Of a stretch of 64,000 nt of DNA, positions 62,363 through 64,000 are shown in pieces. The DNA is from Eopsaltria australis (lineage: Eukaryota; Chordata; Aves; Passeriformes; Petroicidae): assembly GCA_034509425.1 (NCBI GenBank), contig JAVTVJ010000347.1, positions 1,178,001 to 1,242,000 of the forward strand, written 5' to 3'. The stretch's first letter is position 1. Every line of letters starts with the position of its first letter. The translations under genes and the position numbers were made by a program. The notes beneath the pieces were generated by a model, which worked only from the letters and a program-made list of their open reading frames with translations, ran no database searches and had not been told where the DNA came from.

Positions 62363-64000
62363 TCCATTAATTTTCTAGTACTACAGAAAAAGTAATCACT
62401 TTCATGTTGTTTTGCTCCTTATAATCTCTCCTTAAAGATTTTTTCTCTTAATACTTTTTCCATTGGTTTCCCAGGATAGAATTTCTAGACAGTAATTGCC
62501 AATATAATCTCATTTTTTGTTCATAGATGGAAGCTGTTGAACAGAGAAGGAAACTGTTTCTTAAACTACACACAGATCAACAAACTCATAAACCCAGAGG
62601 TCAACAAAAGGATTTATCCTTTTTCCTTCCTCTAATCCCAGTAATTCTTTCTCTTGCTTGTGTTCTTTTCACCTATGGCCTTCAGTCTACCTCATGGGTT
62701 AATTTAAGCTTAAACTCAAGCCATGTCAACAATTGTCTTAGCTAAACATGCTAGAATGGATTTGGGCTCTACAAAAATGAAATTCAACAGGAAGAGAAAT
62801 TTGGAGTTGGAACAAATTAAGAACAAAACAAATGCCTTGAAAAAAGTGGGCAGGAAAGCAGATCAAGGCTTTTGAGAATCACACAGATGATATGGCTTAA
62901 ATATTAATTTTTCTGACGTCAGTGCTTTGCTCAATACAAGAAATCATATTAGGTCCTTGGTGAGTAGATCTACTACAGCTCCTACAGTATTTTTAACACT
63001 TTTATAGTTATACATGCTCTTATAATTTTTTTATCTATTTTTTAAAGTTTTCTATACTTTTTGTTCTATTTGTATGTGTTGATTTCAGTCCCCACAAACT
63101 CTCTTTTGAATTTACTGAAGTGCCTTTTTAGGTTTTTTTCCACCACCTGGTTAATAGGCATGCCATTCACAAGGTCTACACAGTTAGCTTCTGTTATTTT
63201 TCCGTTGAGAAACAAACTAATACAAAAAACACCACCCTTAACTGTGTGGCCATCTTTTCACAATATTCTTAAAAATTTATATATTACGTATAGAGAGAAA
63301 GACTTACTGATTGCTGACCTTTTCTTCTGTTTTCACAGCTACAGAGTCCAACAGCTTAAAAGCAGGTTGGACTGAAGTTACACCAGGTCCAATAGGGCAA
63401 AAGGCTGAGTAGCCTATGGACTATTCCATTTAAGCTGGTTATAATTTTAATGTTTTTCCTTATAATAGTATTTCATAAAATAGTTCATCACATTAATTTT
63501 AATGAATACAGCAGGGATTCTCATTAAAATATCAGTCTTAATCACAACGCAGCAGGAAATAAAATGCTCCTGCACTCTGGGACAGGGCTGCAATGCAAAG
63601 GTCCTGAGCATGTTATCAGAGTCAACTGTGGGATGACTTGAGGTTCAAAGGACCAAGACACTGGGGAGAACTCAAGTAACCCATGCAAGCATAGACAACC
63701 AGCTTCCTTAGACTCTCATACATTTTGAAATCAAAATGTTTAAGATCCAGACTTGGACAACATCATGTGGAAGGAGCACAAGATCAAAAACCCAGCAGCA
63801 TAAACTGGACAGCGGCGCTTCTTCCTGGTGTGCCAGGAGTGCAGGCTGTAATTCTGCCTGCATTCAGCACCTGGCACAGTCAAAAGGGCCATGAATATTG
63901 CATGGCAGGGGAAAATCACTGTGCACGTTCACTGCTGACTGCTGTGAGTGCTGACACAAACGTGAATAATCCCTGGACTACTTCACAAAATACAAGTGTC
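62363..64000. other. Right-edge stretch, no gene seen
   Basis: AT-rich with short open frames only (for example at 62527-62745 and 63061-63375), none with a family motif. No mobile element recognised. Confidence 0.45.

Overview
The window is vertebrate nuclear DNA from a bird, most likely a passerine. It is AT-rich and intron-dominated, and it carries many degraded CR1 LINE copies whose 3' ends show the avian ATTCTATG-type octamer. It also carries LTRs of a type I associate with songbird endogenous retroviruses (opening TGTCCTGGTTTCAGCT). There is no bacterial-style gene organisation, and almost all open frames in the window are chance frames in non-coding DNA.

One protein-coding gene can be assembled with confidence: TINAG (tubulointerstitial nephritis antigen), on the minus strand. 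Nine coding exons run from the start codon at 56834 down to 29610: 56465-56834, 52180-52243, 51068-51157, 49383-49497, 44425-44548, 42100-42250, 35815-35995, 35319-35364 and 29610-29715. All have GT..AG borders, all phases fit, and together they encode 415 codons plus two bases. Exon 1 carries the leader and a somatomedin-B-like Cys domain, exons 2-3 a small Cys-rich (VWC-like) domain, exon 4 the propeptide-like linker, and exons 5-9 a papain/cathepsin-B-like domain. In that domain the catalytic Cys is Ser248 while the His (His410) is kept, as in other TINAG proteins. The last ~60 residues (Asn-Ser-Trp region to the stop) were not found in 1-29609, so the final exon probably lies beyond the left edge and the final intron exceeds 29.6 kb. 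A near-consensus HNF1 site lies about 160 bp upstream of the start codon.

The remaining DNA is intronic or intergenic. From 1 to 29.6 kb (probably TINAG's last intron) there are two related solo LTRs (6582-7195, 21952-22466), a GC-rich LTR on the minus strand (about 13645-14340), CR1 copies at about 8.0, 11.6, 14.4, 21.5 and 27.3 kb, and an odd repeat cluster at 7.9-10.8 kb that includes a 180-bp in-frame tandem repeat. A third kind of LTR is at 30.7-31.6 kb in intron 8. A long old CR1 is at 40.7-41.7 kb in intron 6. From 56.8 to 64 kb, upstream of TINAG, I see no gene; it holds a CR1 fragment, an (ATT)14 microsatellite and two 88-bp direct repeats 2.6 kb apart.

No complete undescribed system is evident. 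The least explained signals are the 180-bp in-frame repeat with its linked dispersed blocks, the paired 88-bp TG...CA repeats, the paired 64-bp repeats, and the tandem splice donor of TINAG exon 8.
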